Shown: one piece after another, positions 11,812 through 26,500 of the stretch
How the letters are laid out: every line of letters begins with the position of its first letter
Position numbering within the stretch: position 1 is the stretch's first letter
Source: Bolinopsis microptera
Lineage: Eukaryota > Ctenophora > Tentaculata > Lobata > Bolinopsidae
DNA length: 64,000 bases
Direction of reading: 5' to 3'
Assembly (NCBI RefSeq): GCF_026151205.1
Contig: NC_087077.1
Coordinates: 12,312,983 to 12,376,982, forward strand
Program-made: the position numbers and the translations under genes
The notes under the pieces: generated by a model
Told to the model about the DNA's origin: nothing
The model's database searches: none
The model's input: only the letters and a program-made list of their open reading frames with translations

Positions 11812-12378
11812 ATATAACTAATTACGGAAGAGGGGGGTAAAAATTTCAAAAATTGATTACGTAATATATATATGTGAACGATCAATAGCAAAAGATTTTA
11901 TACCGATTCATAAAGTTTGAAAGAATAACGAAATTACTGCAATGCGCGCGCAATATGGGGAGTGCGCTTTCTGTGGATATGAGATATATACTAGTACATA
12001 ATAGTCTTATAATTGCTCTAACCATGAACTTTTATCACGTCGTGACCCCCACGGTCGTTTCACTAGGTGACGATACAGGGGGAGCCCGGAGCCGCGCACT
12101 CGTGCGCACAACGTATGACAACCATGAACCAGAGCCCTCTCACGTCGCTTTCAGTAGCGCGATTGTTGAAGGCACTATTTTAAGCTTGTGAAACAATGAA
12201 CAAGCGCGTCAGATCACACAGTACGCTTAGACTCGAATGGCAATGTGAAGTTTTATAAATATATATGTTATATAAGCAGGCGCAAGTTAAAGTATTACGA
12301 CTTTTTATTTGTCATACTATTAAATTGGATGTGCTTTCTGTGGAGATATAGCTTGTAGGTTTATAACCTACCGGTCCT

Positions 12379-13372
12379 CCCAGGAAACCCTACCGGCTGG
12401 GGTATATCTCCAAAAGTAAAATAAATAGAACCTTCCGGTTTTCAACAAAATGTCCGTCTCGTAAATTTAAAGTTGGCTCCCCAGGAGGCAGGAGCACAAT
12501 TTGGGACAACTTAGATTTTGAATTAAACCAAAAAGTTTGATTTTGGGCTAAATAAAATATCACAGCTTTTAAACTTTGCGAAGTAATGTCGTTGTCATGA
12601 CTACTAGGCTCAATGCAGCGTGCGAAAGGTAAACTTGACGTGACGCGCGACGCCATACGTGCTGTTGAAAATCTATCACCTCTAGCAAGCCCAGCAGGCG
12701 GTAAGGTTTTCTGGGCTGATATTTTACGAGTATCACCCGTTAGATATAGATATAGCACGCGCCTTAAATAACGTTGCAAATTTATCTGATTTCAACTCAC
12801 AACTTTACAGTGCACTAGCTGTTGACCATTGTTAATGGTCTGGCCCGGCGCGCGCTACTTCGTAGCACTTGCCATCGTGAAGAAAGCGGCGCGCGCTACT
12901 TCGAAGAAATTTAGACGAGTAACATCCGTCAAGGTTTCCCAAAAAATGCTTAACGGGCGTTACTCGTCTAAATTTCTTCGAAGTACAAAGTATAGCGCGC
13001 GCCGCTTTCTTCTCGAATCTGCGCGCGCCCGGCCAGACCATTCCCAGAAAACCTTACCGCCTGCTGGGCTTGCTAGAGGTGATAGATTTTCAACAGCACG
13101 TATGGCGTCGCGCGTCACGTCAAGTTTACCTTTCGCACGCTGCATTGAGCCTAGTAGTCATGACAACGACATTTCTTTGCAAAGTTTAAAAGCTGTGATC
13201 ATTTATTTAGCCCAAAATCAAACTTTTCGGTTTAATTCAGAATCTACGTTGTCCCCAATTTGGCTCCTGGGGAGCCAACTGTAAATTCACGAGACGGAAA
13301 TTTTGTTGAAAACCGGAAGGTTCTATCTATTTTACTTTTGGAGATATACCCCAGATGGTAGGGTTTGCTGGG
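12379..13372. mobile_element. Foldback element with ~330-bp arms and a nested palindrome
   Basis: The arms 12379-12716 and 13044-13372 are inverted copies. The stretch 12612-12716 matches 13044-13148 with essentially no mismatch. The outer ends begin CCCAGGAAACCCTACC and CCCAGCAAACCCTACC. The loop carries a second inverted pair (about 12835-12930 against 12955-13042) rich in GCGCGCGCTACTTCG. The left loop has ~118 extra bases (12717-12834). ORFs read across the arms, but they mirror each other and show no domain, so I do not call them genes. The whole unit could fold into one long hairpin. Confidence 0.85.
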
Positions 13373-13984
13373 TTAACATGACAATGGTCGAGTGATTTCT
13401 CAAATGTCTAGTTTGTAGTTTAGTTTGCAAGCGTGTATACTTAATAGTAAGGGAATACAAATTTTTTTAAATACAAATTTTACCTGGATATTTGATATTA
13501 CATAGTTTGGTCTTGGCAACCCTACAACATATAATATCCAGGCAATCAAATTCTTCTTCGGAATTTCGCTGGATTGTACAACTTTCGTCTTGGTAGATTC
13601 CAAACACAAGGAAATTTTCCTTTTGGTTGGTAATATACTCAATGATGGAAGTATAGTGTATTGGCTATGCCCCGCTTACTAGTTTAGCTCTTTCTAGTCC
13701 CCTGCTACACGGCATGTAAACAGGGATTGGCTAGTTAGAAGCGGTCCGTGTAGGCCTTACACTGTGCTTTCAGCAATACTCATAAGAGCATTTGCAAACA
13801 TTTTTTTATATTTCAGTGGAAGGAGATTTGTAGGCCTATATAATAATGCTCATATCCTTCTATTGTAGCGCGATGCACTACTGGGTCGCGTCGCGCATCA
13901 AATAATTCTTCTCGCAACCACCGGTAGATCGGCGAGATGCACCACTGTGCCTCACCGAGCTGCGAAGGATTGACATCAGACATC
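13373..13984. other. Gene-free stretch
   Basis: No supported exon or repeat boundary apart from a short near-repeat of GCGATGCACTACTG and GAGATGCACCACTG (about 13870-13950). Confidence 0.4.
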
Positions 13985-14300
13985 GTGAATCAAATTCTTC
14001 TAGCAACTTTTGATTTCGCATAATCAATACGGTCCTGAAAGTTCAATAAGTTGTCTATTATGAGACCTATGTATTTCTGAGATTTGGTTTCTTCTTATCT
14101 TCTTCTATTTATGTGAAGACATTCATTTTCCAAATCAAGAGGGATTGACAGCCTGTCAAGATTAGGACATTTGTCGAATACTATGAACGAGGACTTTGAA
14201 ATATTTAGTCTCAGCTTGTTAATTCTAAGCCATTCATACAAAATGTTCATATCTTCAATTACATTGATACATGTTTCGTATCCAAATATCGGCGGTGCGC
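13985..14300 (-). pseudogene. LINE reverse-transcriptase thumb fragment
   Basis: On the minus strand, 14300 to 14095 reads CINVIEDMNILYEWLRINKL and LRLNISKSSFIVF, the usual W-x6-NKLxLNxxKS pattern after the RT palm. After a frame change it continues to about 13990 with KYIGLIIDNLLNF, matching the KxLGxxID-NLxW motif of Jockey/CR1-type elements. Both ends are truncated. The 3' neighbour is the SRCR gene terminus at 14578. Confidence 0.75.
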
Positions 14301-14577
14301 GCTTCGCGCGCGGAAAGTGGCATGCAACGTATGTCAACTATTACATTGTCGTTTAAGCCTCTAGAAATATTATATTAATATTTTTGTTTTATGAACCGGG
14401 CAAACTAGCAAAAAACATTTTGTGAAATTTAAAAAAATTATTCGGATATATATTTATGGATTGATTGTGTAATGAATTGGTGATTAATAATAAAATTGTG
14501 TTTTCTTTAAAAAATTGTCTTTTCTCAAAAAACCAAAATATTTAATCTTAAGATCATTTCAATAATTGAATATTCGT

Positions 14578-17500
14578 TTAAAAGCAGTGGCGATATACAA
14601 TTCTTCCATGAACCGTAATATCCACACATTGCTCAATACAAATTATTCGGGCTAAGAGACGTCCTGCAATTGTGTATTGACCAGTTGTTCCACTAACTGT
14701 AACTCGAGCTAGTGTATCACCGCATTGTCTTACTGCTACCGCACTTCTGTCTACATCATTGTGCAGATAAAACAGCTCTCCTTCTTTGTAATAACTGAAT
14801 AAGAAGTTATAAAACTTTTGTTCTGAGATTCTGATTTACCATACTAAAATTATTGACCCTTATCAAGGATAATATAATCTTTCTTTCTTTGTATGCAATT
14901 GCATCACAGATTCATTATACTATTGTGTTGTCATGAAACCATCTATGCAATTTTATTAAATTTGCTTATATCTCATAAAAACCTCATCATAATGGTCATT
15001 GAGAATTGTTTGGCTGGGTTGACTGTTGCACGTAACATATCTACTTCGTAATCCATCGTGTCTGTAATTGTAGATTATTATAATTCAATTTAAGTTTACT
15101 GTAAAGCGAAATTTAAGGAAAGCAGATTGCACAAGTAATGACTGAGAAATTTATGAAATTAAATGTAACCAATAATTTGGGTCCCTGTTATTTACAATCA
15201 TCTAATTTAAAGTGTATACTATAATTTTCATAATAATTGAATCTACCATTAAAACAGTAGACAGAGGCCAACTCGTGAGGAGCACACAGCAACACAGAGG
15301 AATTGCTGTTGTTGTTGTTGAGGTAGGCCCTATCTCGACATTGTCTTGTTCTTGCATCACAGTTTAGTCTGGTTGATACGAAGTTGGTTCCATTTCGAAG
15401 AAGCTGAGAAGGTCCCTTCCTCCCTGTCTCCCACCCAAAGTGAGAGCACAATATTCCTGCTGTTACATCTGTAAATCCATCGTCACAGACACCTCCGTAA
15501 GTCTCCATTTCAGGTTCAATCTTTTCCACTACGTGCAATCCTCTTGGATCACGTTGGGTCAGTTTGAACAGATCGGTTATGTTGCTTATCAAATCTGGAG
15601 GAGGAGCGAAAATATGAGGTTTTGTGGGTTATCTTACATGATATATTACATTATTTTGACTCTGTTTGGTATGTATATTATCGAAAGGAGCTTTTAACTT
15701 TCTTCTTTCTATATTACAGAATATTATATCTTTGAATATAACTCTAGTACCAAGTTGCTAACTCAAATTATATCAAACAGAAGTTTACCTGCATCAGGGC
15801 CACACCTTATGAAAATATCCTCAGAGTGATCGCAGTTATGTTCCAAGGAATATGTGCAGCCACTTGTAATATCATCAGTGTCGTTTAAATTACAGGCAAA
15901 GTCGTCCAAGACAATGTCATAGCCCAATTCACTGAATTTGGTTAAAATTTTAAAACCAATTTAAACCACACAAACAAACCCAAATGAAACAACACAATAT
16001 GTACAAACATGAAGACAACGACAAACATTAAAACACACACTTACAAACACACTCACATGTATAAATAAATGATAGACTAAGCCTTCAAAGAGGCAGTTTT
16101 TTAATTAATTAAATTAAATTTGTTATTCAAAACTCAAAATGACCTTGTTGATGGAAGACCTTGTGGATTTAAAGTAGCGAAAATATCTTCATCTTTAAAT
16201 CCAAGTTGTCTACATACAGCAGCGATGGAATTCTGGTTGAAGCTATCATCACAAACAGTACCATACACAAATTCACCACCTGTAATTTGTTGATACAGGA
16301 ATGTGATAGAATTTTCAACATGGAACAAATATCTCAAAGTGGAATATGGTTACAGTTCAGGCTAGGTAGTGCTATGCTAAGGTTTAGGGTTATGGTTAGG
16401 ATTCATGTGGGATTCCGTTCGGCAGGCTTCTTGGATACTACCAATAATTTATTGTTGGTACGATTTTGAACCAGGTTGTATAAAAAGTTAGAATACCTAC
16501 TTTTCAATGTGCAAATATCTTCCTTTGATTCAAATCCTTGAAGTTTAACTTTAAAGCAGAAAATCAACCTAAGAATCCTTAACACATAATAAATACAGTA
16601 ATTCTTAAGTGTTAACAGCCTTGTACAGTTTGTACTCACTCGGCATTGTGATAGAGGCTAGGAGCAGGCCAGAGGTGGCTCCACTTAAGTTGCTGTCCAT
16701 GTCTATGATCTCAAATTGTATGGTGACATTATATAGATCTGTAGCCTCATCCGATCCATCACCTGAACACGTTTAATTATTATATTTGTGATAATGATCA
16801 TACGCTATTGAGGCAGAAGGGGGGAGGATCCCAGGTTAACCTAATCTCCCACAATAAGGCAAGTGTTGTCACCAACATCATGTTATGTAATTTAAACATA
16901 GTGAGTACTATTATTAGATTAGTATAATAGTTGAAGAAGAATATCCGTAATCATGTTTAAATGACATGTTTATTGTTTACCTGATTCACAAGAAAGGAAG
17001 ACATCCTCGGAGTGAGAACAGTCGTGACTGGTCATGAAAGAGCAGCTGTCCCATTCTTCAGTAGGGCACGCTACTTCGTCAAGTGTTATATTATAGCTGC
17101 TTTGTATATCCCATATTGAACCTGAACTCCATTCTCGGGACCCTGTAAAGTTCATCTCTCTGCATATTGCTGCAGCAGTGTTATTATCGAATCTATCATC
17201 ACAGATAGTGCCACCGTGGTGTAGGATAAGATGAAGGCCATCTTCTCTGGTCTGCTGTCCATTAGAATCAACAAGCTCAAATAGACTTGCATTCCTTCCA
17301 GAGTGTTCTTCTTCTGTTAGAGAAATGTACGTTATTACAATCCATCCACATTACGTTCTTGAGACAGTTATTAAATTAGTTGTTTGTGAAAACTTTGATC
17401 ATTGAGATTAATAGTATTGACTTAGTTGTGGCACTTGAGGGAAAAAAATTCAGTTGAGAAATGGGACTTTTAGACATTACTCCTCAAACTAGGGGGCTTA

Positions 17501-20500
17501 AAATATCTTTTTTTATTTAGGCAGCAGCTTCCTTTTAATTAGAACTTTAAGCAATATTATTTTGTATAATACATATTATATAACGAAATCTTGAATAAAA
17601 ATAATTGTAATATGTATAATCAAGTACCAGATTGGCCGTCACTTATGCATGTAAGAAAAACGTCTTCACTGTGACCACAGTTGTGTAAACTTGAGTAAGT
17701 ACAGCTGGACCAAGTGTTGTTCCTGCAGGACACATCATCTAATGCTATACTGTACTCTTCCTGAAGCGGATATCTGGAACCAGACTCATATGAGGATCCA
17801 TTGGCTTGGTAACCCAACAGAGAGCAAATTGCATCAGCAGCATTTTGATCAAAGTTGTCATCACAGACCGTGCCATCGTTGTAGATAAGTAATCCAGATC
17901 TACCTCCATCCCGAGCATTCTCTCCACTTGCGTCTACCAAATTGAAGAGAGCTTCAGCAGAGTCTGAAAATGTGATTGACCTAATTAGTGACCTAATTAG
18001 TGACCTAATTAGTGACCTAATTAGTGAACTACAGGGTGTTTCAAGACTCGTGTCCAAATTTTGAATGGCCGTTAAAATCTAACAAATAGGTCAAACAGTT
18101 CGATTTTTGTTTAAATTATAGATAAACTAGAAAGCCCGTGATCACACGGAGAAAGGTAATAGTATTCTTTGGTAGTCAGTTTTTATCGCATCAAAAAATA
18201 TCCGTCACAACCGAATAATTACAGCCCATTAAAATTTAGTTCGCATTGAACACAACGTAATTACCACAAAACCGATAAAAATGACGTTAAAACAATCATT
18301 GCACGTGCACGTGCGTGAAATAACCCCCGTTACTATCATATACCTATACCTATTTCTCATCTATTTGCACGTGGGCAGTCATATGTACTGGGCGCCGTGC
18401 TCAGCCTGTCATTCCGACAAATTTCTATTCGGCGGAATAGCCTAGGGTCCCCAGGTAATGATATCACAATATTAACCCACCTGTATCACCAACTCTAAAA
18501 CCCACTGTTTTATCCCAATCAGGATTAAACTTGATGAATTCTACTGTACTAGTCACCCACTCTGAGGACAAACAATCTTCTTCATCAGATTCATCAAAAT
18601 TCATTTCTGCCACCAATACTCCGTTACACTTGATTGAAATACTTTCCAATCCCTGCTTAATGAATGTCCAAATCCTCACGTCATTTTTGGCGTCGGGTAG
18701 ATCTTGCAGCGGTGCGTCATTTTGGCACTCGGCAATGTAGAAGATAGGAGTATTACTTAATCGCACTACAATTCTTGCAAAATCGCTGCCTCTAATTTGC
18801 CCAACTTCAAAAAAGATTTCATCATCACTTCCTATCGAGGAGGTTGTCTTCACTTGAAAAGGTGTATCCTCCCAGGAGTGTGGAAACCAAACATCTTTTT
18901 GTTGAGTTTCCCAAGTCTCTCCTGAAAACAAAATAACCGAATTATTAAAACACTAGAAAACCCGTGGTCACAGGGAGGAAGCTAATAGTATTTTTTGTAA
19001 TATCAACAAAAACGATAAAAAATGCCGAATTTTACAATCTTTGCACTTGCACGTGCGTGTAACAACCCTCGTTACCATGGTTAGTGGTTACTACGCAAGT
19101 TCATATTTTTCGTTTGTTTTGCACGTGGGCGGTCGTACAGACAGACAGCAGAAATAATTCTCCGAATAGAGATTATTACATTTTAAAATACATATCAAAA
19201 ATAACCCAAATATTTCATCAACTTTCCGAACCAAGTAATTAGCTTAGTTGCCACCCTTTGGGTACTTTTAGCCATGTGTTCCATCAACAAATTAGATACA
19301 TCGAATTTAAATCTCTTACCGCGAAAACATGTCAGGTGGACATCTTCAGAATGACCACAGTTGTGCACTTCCGTATATGTACAATTTGACCAGCTCTGAT
19401 CTTGACAGTCGATATCATCAAGGTTTATATCTAACTCTTCCTGCATTTCAAACATCGGTCCATTTTCCCAGCCTGTTGATCTGGCATAATTCATTTCCTT
19501 GCAGATAACATCAGCAATATTGTCACTAAAACCATCATCACATACGGTACCCCCATTATAGGTCAGTAGACCCGGACCAAACCTCATGGCATTACCATCT
19601 TCATCAACCAGTCTAAACCTATTCCACCCAGGTTCCTCTATGTCAGGTTCCGGGACCTCTGTGACGGGACCTACAGTGTACTTACTATAAGTAAATAACA
19701 ATGGGTATTTTTAAAAGACATCTTTTAAAACAGCACAGCTCAAGAAGATTAAACTGGTTACAGGCCGAGCTAAATTTGCTTTACTAATCAGAATCTGAAA
19801 AGTTTTAAGTAATAATTGGTTTTAAAATACACTGAACTAACCAGGTTCACTTTCGAAGCAAGATCTGTCGGCATATTGCCATTCTGAGTCTGCAAAAGTT
19901 GTGTGTTCTCCAATAATGTAACACCCTGTCACCCCCCAACTGAGTGGACTGATCGCAATACCCTCGCATCTGTAAAATTTGCTTAGTGATAATTCCAAAT
20001 TTATGCAAGTATTTGTTGGCGACGAGCAGACAAGCTGCAATCTCAATTGTCTGGATAAAATGTCACTTTACAGTCCAGATTGGATTATATCATTAGTAAA
20101 ATACAAATAAAAAACCAACCTGCTCTCAGATAAACACAGCTCCACACAATCCTCCCTCCCAGTATATGTTACTTCTTGTATCACTGAGCCACTACTCCTT
20201 CTGTTGCTCATGAAGCAGGAGTCAATATCTGGTTCACCTGATCGTGTATAATCTGGTTCAACGGGTGTTGTGGAATGTGTTGGGTCAGGTCCTGGGTGTG
20301 TTACCTCTGGTACTGGACGATTACACGTCAGGAAAACATCCTCAGAATGTCCACAGTTATGTGTTTCTGAGAAGGTACAGGTGGACCAGCTCGTAGAATA
20401 GCAGTCCACATCATCCAGTGTGATATCATACCCGTTCCGGTCGTCCCTGTTTCCACTAGTATAGTTCGATGGGGATCCTGGATACCCCAATTCTCGGCAA

Positions 20501-23500
20501 ATAGCAATTGCAGCATTTGTGCCAAATCCATCGTCACATACAGTTCCTCCATTGTATAAGAGTAAACCTATCTCTCCATCCCCAACGTCATTGCCATCTC
20601 CGTTCACTATTCTAAATCCTTCGGCTGCAGCTTCTTCTAAAACAGCGATTGGTTACATCATAGACCAAACAATTCTTTGAAATTAATTATGTAAGAACCA
20701 ATATACCGATACTTTGCAAAGGCTGATTATGACAAACTGTCTACAAAAATGATAGAAGCTGTACAGACTGCAGATTAAGTGCGTGATAGCTTCTGTAGTA
20801 AAAAAAAGACAGTGAATGGAATTGACATGATGCGCAGTATTGGAAACCATCAACTGTATAAATAAAAGGGAAGATCCACTCAAGTTTATCCTTGAATTAG
20901 TTGTAAAAGCTGGATGAGATGACGAAGAAGACTCGTTAGAAATCTGAAGTAAGAGCTCAAAAAGAACTGCTAGAGTTATTTGGAAGCTACCTAGGAGCTA
21001 GCGTAAATCGACGAATAAAAATATCTTAAATTTACCTCCGCGACACAGGAGGAATACATCCTCACTATGTGAACAATCGTGGCTGGTTTGGAATTCACAA
21101 GATGCCCAATCGTCACTCACACACTGTACTTCATCCATTTTGATTTCAAAGTCGCTCTGTATGTCAAAGTCATTGCTGTTGCTCCAACTAGCTCCACTTT
21201 CATATCCCATTGCTTTACAGATCGCTCCTGCAGCGTTGTCATCAAAGGCATCATCACAAACTGTGCCTCTGTTGTAAAGCAGTAAACCTCTCTCTCCAGC
21301 CCCAACCTCATCCCCAGATTCGTTGATCAGCGTGAAAATTTCTACTGTCGCATTACCTGGAGATCGTGGGTTACTGTATCTCACTGTATCCGGTATCGTG
21401 TCTAGTCTATAGGTGCAATTACATAATATGTTACATAATATGTTATATAATATGTTAAACAATATGTTACACGATATGTTACATGATAATATGTTACATC
21501 ATTTGCTTTACTTTAAACTTGACGAGCAAGCTACAGACTACAGAGCCTGATAAGCATATTGTTTCTTATCTGAAAGTCACTAGAGCACTTTGTGAGCAGA
21601 GCATTGAATTTAATAAATTTGGGGAATGAGCACCATCACTATTTATTGGGGGTTCTCTTCCTCAACTTGATCTATGATCCTTAAGTATGATCTATGATAT
21701 TGATCACAAGGTATATAGTACAAAGCGTTTGATTTATTTTTTTAGGGTACATTTTCAAAATAAAGTGTTTCCCCCGATTGCAATCAAAGAGTTTGATTGG
21801 AGGACCAATAATTTAAAGTCATGGACATTACCTTGGGCGGCAGCACAAGTAAGGAATACATCTTCAGAATGTCCACAGTTGTGAGATGTGGAATAAGTGC
21901 ACTCCTCCCAGTCTCGGTTTCTGCACGCCACATCATCTAGTGTTATGTTTAGGGTTTCTGCGAATCTGTGAACCTGCCCACTTCTGAAGGTCATTGCTTC
22001 CGGATACCCCAGTTTTCGGCAAACTGCGTGGGCTGCATTAATATCAAAGTTATCGTCACATACAGTTCCTCCATTGTAAAGTAGCAGTCCTTCTTGCCCC
22101 CCTGACACTTGGTTCCCGTCCTGACTCATCTGACTGAACTCTTCCTGCTCCTCTTCCTGCTCCTCCTCCTCCTCCCTATCTGGGAATTGTACGGTTAACT
22201 ATCTCGTTAACAACAAGAAAACACATAAGCTATTAAGAGGTCCATGATGTGTGTAAAATCTAATCTTAAACAATAATCTCAGAACGTGTGTTTGTGCGTT
22301 TTTAATTTCAGAGCGGCTTAATCAAGAAAACGGTAAGAGTTACGGGGCTGGTTTTTATCGGTATAGTGCCGACAAAACTATGAGGAGGCCAAATGATTAA
22401 GGTTTTTTAAATCGGCTGGTGTTAAGTGGTTGAATTGATGGTTTTAAGGGGGCCGGGGGGGGGGGGGGGGGGTCTTCAGCAAAATTCTCTCGAAAAGGTC
22501 TATTCTAGCCGAGATTATTGCCGGTCAAAGGTCAGAGCTTATGTATAATTGTATTGCGTGAGCGATTTTCTAAAAATCGAGTCTAAAAATATATCTTCTC
22601 CTATATTTTTTGAGCAATCACCCTGAAACTTTCAGGATATGTTTTAGGGATCATTTAGAAGAGATAAGAAGTATTGAGCCGAATTTGAGATAGTCAAAAA
22701 TTGAAAATCGCTCACGCAATACAATTACACATAAGCGCTGACCTTTGACCAGCGATTATTTCGACTAGGAACAACAATGTTCCATGGGACCGAAAGCAGC
22801 TGATAGATATCACTCCCCTCTATCAGAAACAACTATAAAATCAATTTCGAGAGAATTTTGATGAAGACTTCCCGGCCCCCTTAAACCACAAATGCAAATG
22901 TTACGTAAAATGGCTCACATTTTCTTCCTCCTCGCTCTCTCTCCCATTACTGAATACTGCATATTATGTAGCGTTGGTTCAAACTTTTGACTAAAATTGT
23001 CGTAAACCAAATTTCATGAGAAAAAATTTTTCGACGACTAATTTTAAAGGAGACCAAAATTTCAGTAGAGCATATATGACATGACTATTGAATATTATTA
23101 AGCTTACATTTCCTACATTGATTATAGGGCTTTATAATTAATATAAGGACATCACTGTTCCTATTGTACAAAACCGTACCAAATTCCTATTGCACTTAAA
23201 GGGTTAGAGCTCCTCTTGGAGATAACATTTTTAATCGATCCATCTCAATGCATGGTCTGTTGAAACGGCTGAAGGATCATATCGACATAAACTAGGTCGT
23301 ACCGACAGAAATGGTAAAGTCAAAAAAGGGTGAAAAAGAAACCGAACAGCGTACTGAAGAACTTAGTGACACAGAGTCACAGACTCTGGATCTGATGTTA
23401 TTGAAATTCCTGAGTAATGCATTGCAGCTTTAAAATCTGTAATCTGCAGCTTAACCTGCTCAGACGGGTGCTCATTGTCGAATTGATAGATCACGTCCGT

Positions 23501-26500
23501 CTATGTCCGCTTGTCACATAGAATCCAAAAAGGACAGGACAGGACATTGCCGGATATTGACGAACAAAAGTGGACAGCAAAATTTGCTAAATGTTGCTAA
23601 ATTTTGCTAAATTTTGCTAAATTTTGCTAAATTTTGCTAAATTTTGCTAATGACGGCTAATAACGGCCAGGTAGCGTAGTTGGTTGATCATCGGATTTGT
23701 AATCGTGAGATCGCGAGTTCGAATCCCACTGCCTGCCTAGTTGTGGGGTGAGCGTCGTTGACGCTCTGCTAAGGATCCCGAGTGGTATATGTAGCCCCAC
23801 GGTTCACTCAGCCGAATTCTCGAGAAATCGGGTGTGAGGGTTAAATGAGGAGCTGTGCTTGATCAACACAGCGAAGCCTCGGGCGAAGAAAGTGTGGCAT
23901 AGTGCCTTAACCGTCGCTGGCCTTAGGAACGATCCTTCGGCTTCTTGTAATTTTAACTTCAAGCAATTGTCTAGAAACTTCCATTAACTTGATAAAATTG
24001 AGAACGAAAGCACTATTAATACAATCACAGGCTGCTGACTTAAAAGAGACTTGGACTCCAAACAATTTTAAGTTACAGTAATTTAATCTAATTGCAGCGG
24101 CACATAACATAATTTAAACTATTGCTATCATTATTGTACTACAGACTGAAAATATCTCAGATCTATTTTGGGCGTTTTTAACAACTTATAGTTGTAATTC
24201 TTAAATATTAGATATCCTAATTTATAACTTTTTAATCAGAGTGAATTAATAATTGATATTTGATAATTTATATATTTGATAGTTTAGTCTGATATTGATA
24301 TTAATATTGATTATATTGATATTGTTATTATTGAATGAAGCTAACTCCAGACATAAATAATACTACTTCTATTAACAAAGGGACTTGGAGTATAAACGAC
24401 CAATTTTGCATAATTGTCTTTCCAACCAAGAATTCAGGAGGCAAGGGTGGGTGCGTAAACTTTATGGTCTGCACTCTCAGATCCTGTATCACCCTGGATT
24501 CATTTCGACGTATTTTTGGTAAAAGTATACATATACTTTCTGGTCACTCTCTTGCTACTCCAAGTCCCCTAAGATATATGGTCTAAAGTTTGCACTAGTT
24601 TAAATATATAAAATATGTTTTTGTCTGCTTTAACTGATACTAAATAAAATTGTTGTTTTCTTGAAATTGTTGTTTTCTTGTAAAGCTCTTCCTTGAAAGT
24701 GCTGGTTTACATTGTAATGCAGGTAATGCCGAAGTAAAATAACAAAGGTGGTCGACTCATTCGATGGCCTTGTTGCGTCGCAACGAATCCTCATAAGATA
24801 AGATAAGATAAGATAAGATAATGAGGCAGGCGGTGATGATTTTTCAAAAAAGTTCAAATTGTATGTGGTTCATTCTGTAGATCCTGTTTTAACTTAAATT
24901 AGGTATATTCGGGCACGAAGTGAGATGTCCAGGACTGTTGTACTTGGATCATACAAGATCCAGATAACCTTGTGACGCATTGAGGCCCTTGAGGCACCAC
25001 TTTGAGGCCCCTGAGGCACCACTTTGAGGCACTGAGGCCCACGGAAAACCATGCACGATAAAAAACACTTGAGCTTAAAAAGGAAAAATGCGTTTTGTAA
25101 TTTACCCTGGTCACAATCAGTTAGGGAACTTGCAGTCCATCCACGCCTTGCTGTTATTTGCGTAGTGCCCACCAGAAAGCACTCTCGGTCAGCCCAATTC
25201 TCGGGACTCACGGCTACTCCTTGACAGCGTGGAGTATCATCACACCATTCCTGACAACTCTCAAAACTCATGAACCGTCTCTGTTTTAATTTCTGGGAGT
25301 CCGGAAACATACCAACATTCTGCTCGTAGCTTGTATAACAGCCTGAAACATATTATAGATACGTTTGCGTACCGTGTCTATATATTATATGATCGCAGTT
25401 TATAATTTAAAATTCAGTAAGAAAACGTAAAAGAAAAAGTCAAAGAATCAGAATAGCATTAGTCCGATTTTGGTTTACATTTTGGTGACATTAAAAAGTT
25501 TGATCAAGTCAACGCGAAGTCATGGACAGAAGTTGAGAAAATGCTTAATGTTAGGTGATTTCCATTCAAATTAATTGAATCATATCGATATAAACTAGGT
25601 CGTACCGACAGAAATGGTCAAGTCGAAAAAGGGTGAAATAGAAACTGAACACTGAACAGTGTACTGAAGAACTTAGTGGTACAGAGTCACAAACTCTGGT
25701 TCAGATGTCATTGAAATTCCTGAGTAATGCATTGCAGCTTAATCTGTAATGCTCAGACGGGGTAGACTAAATTTGTCGTTCTTAAGGGGGCCGGGGGGGG
25801 GGGGGGGGGTCTTCATCATATCTATCAGCTGTTTTTGGTCCCATGGAAAAATATTGTTCTTAGCCGAAATTATTGCCGGTCAAAGGTCAGCGCTTATGTG
25901 TAATTGTATTGCGCGAGCGATTTTCAATCGCGCGCCCTGAAAATCGATGTCTAAAAATCTATCTTCTCCTACATTTTTTGAGCAATCACCCTGAAACTTT
26001 CAGGATATGCTCTAAGGACCATTTAGAAGAGATTGTCGGGCCAGAATTTTGAGATAGGCCTTAGAACATTTTTTATTCAATTTTAAAAATGTTGGACCTC
26101 GTTTTTTGACGATTTTTTCAGGTCCAAGATTTTCAAAATCGAATAAAAAATGTTCTAAGGCCTATCTCAAAATTCTGGCCTGACATTCTCTTCTAAATGG
26201 TCCTTAGAACATATCCTGAAAATTTCAGGGTGATTGCTCAAAAAATGTAGGAGAAGATAGATTTTTAGACTCGATTTTCAGGGCGCGCTATTGAAAATCG
26301 CTCGCGCAATACAATTACACATAAGCGCTGACCTTTGACCGGCAATAATTTCGGCTAAGAACAATTTTTTTTAAAGAGAGGCTGGGCCAAGATAGCCCAC
26401 GAGAGGATAGCATTGAGATGCTCTGCCTACCTCTGGCGTGTGGCAACCTTGGGGAAGGACAATATTTTTCCATGGGACCAAAAACAGCTGATAGATATCA

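Noticed and set aside
12829..13284. 151-codon ORF and its mirror images
   Set aside because: They lie in the inverted arms of the foldback element, mirror each other, and show no domain or splice support.
16370..16405. Telomere-like TTTAGGG / TTAGG string
   Set aside because: Only two or three imperfect units inside an SRCR-gene intron.
23664..23740. Functional tRNA gene
   Set aside because: A and B boxes are good but the anticodon stem does not pair and a long non-tRNA body follows; a SINE fits better.
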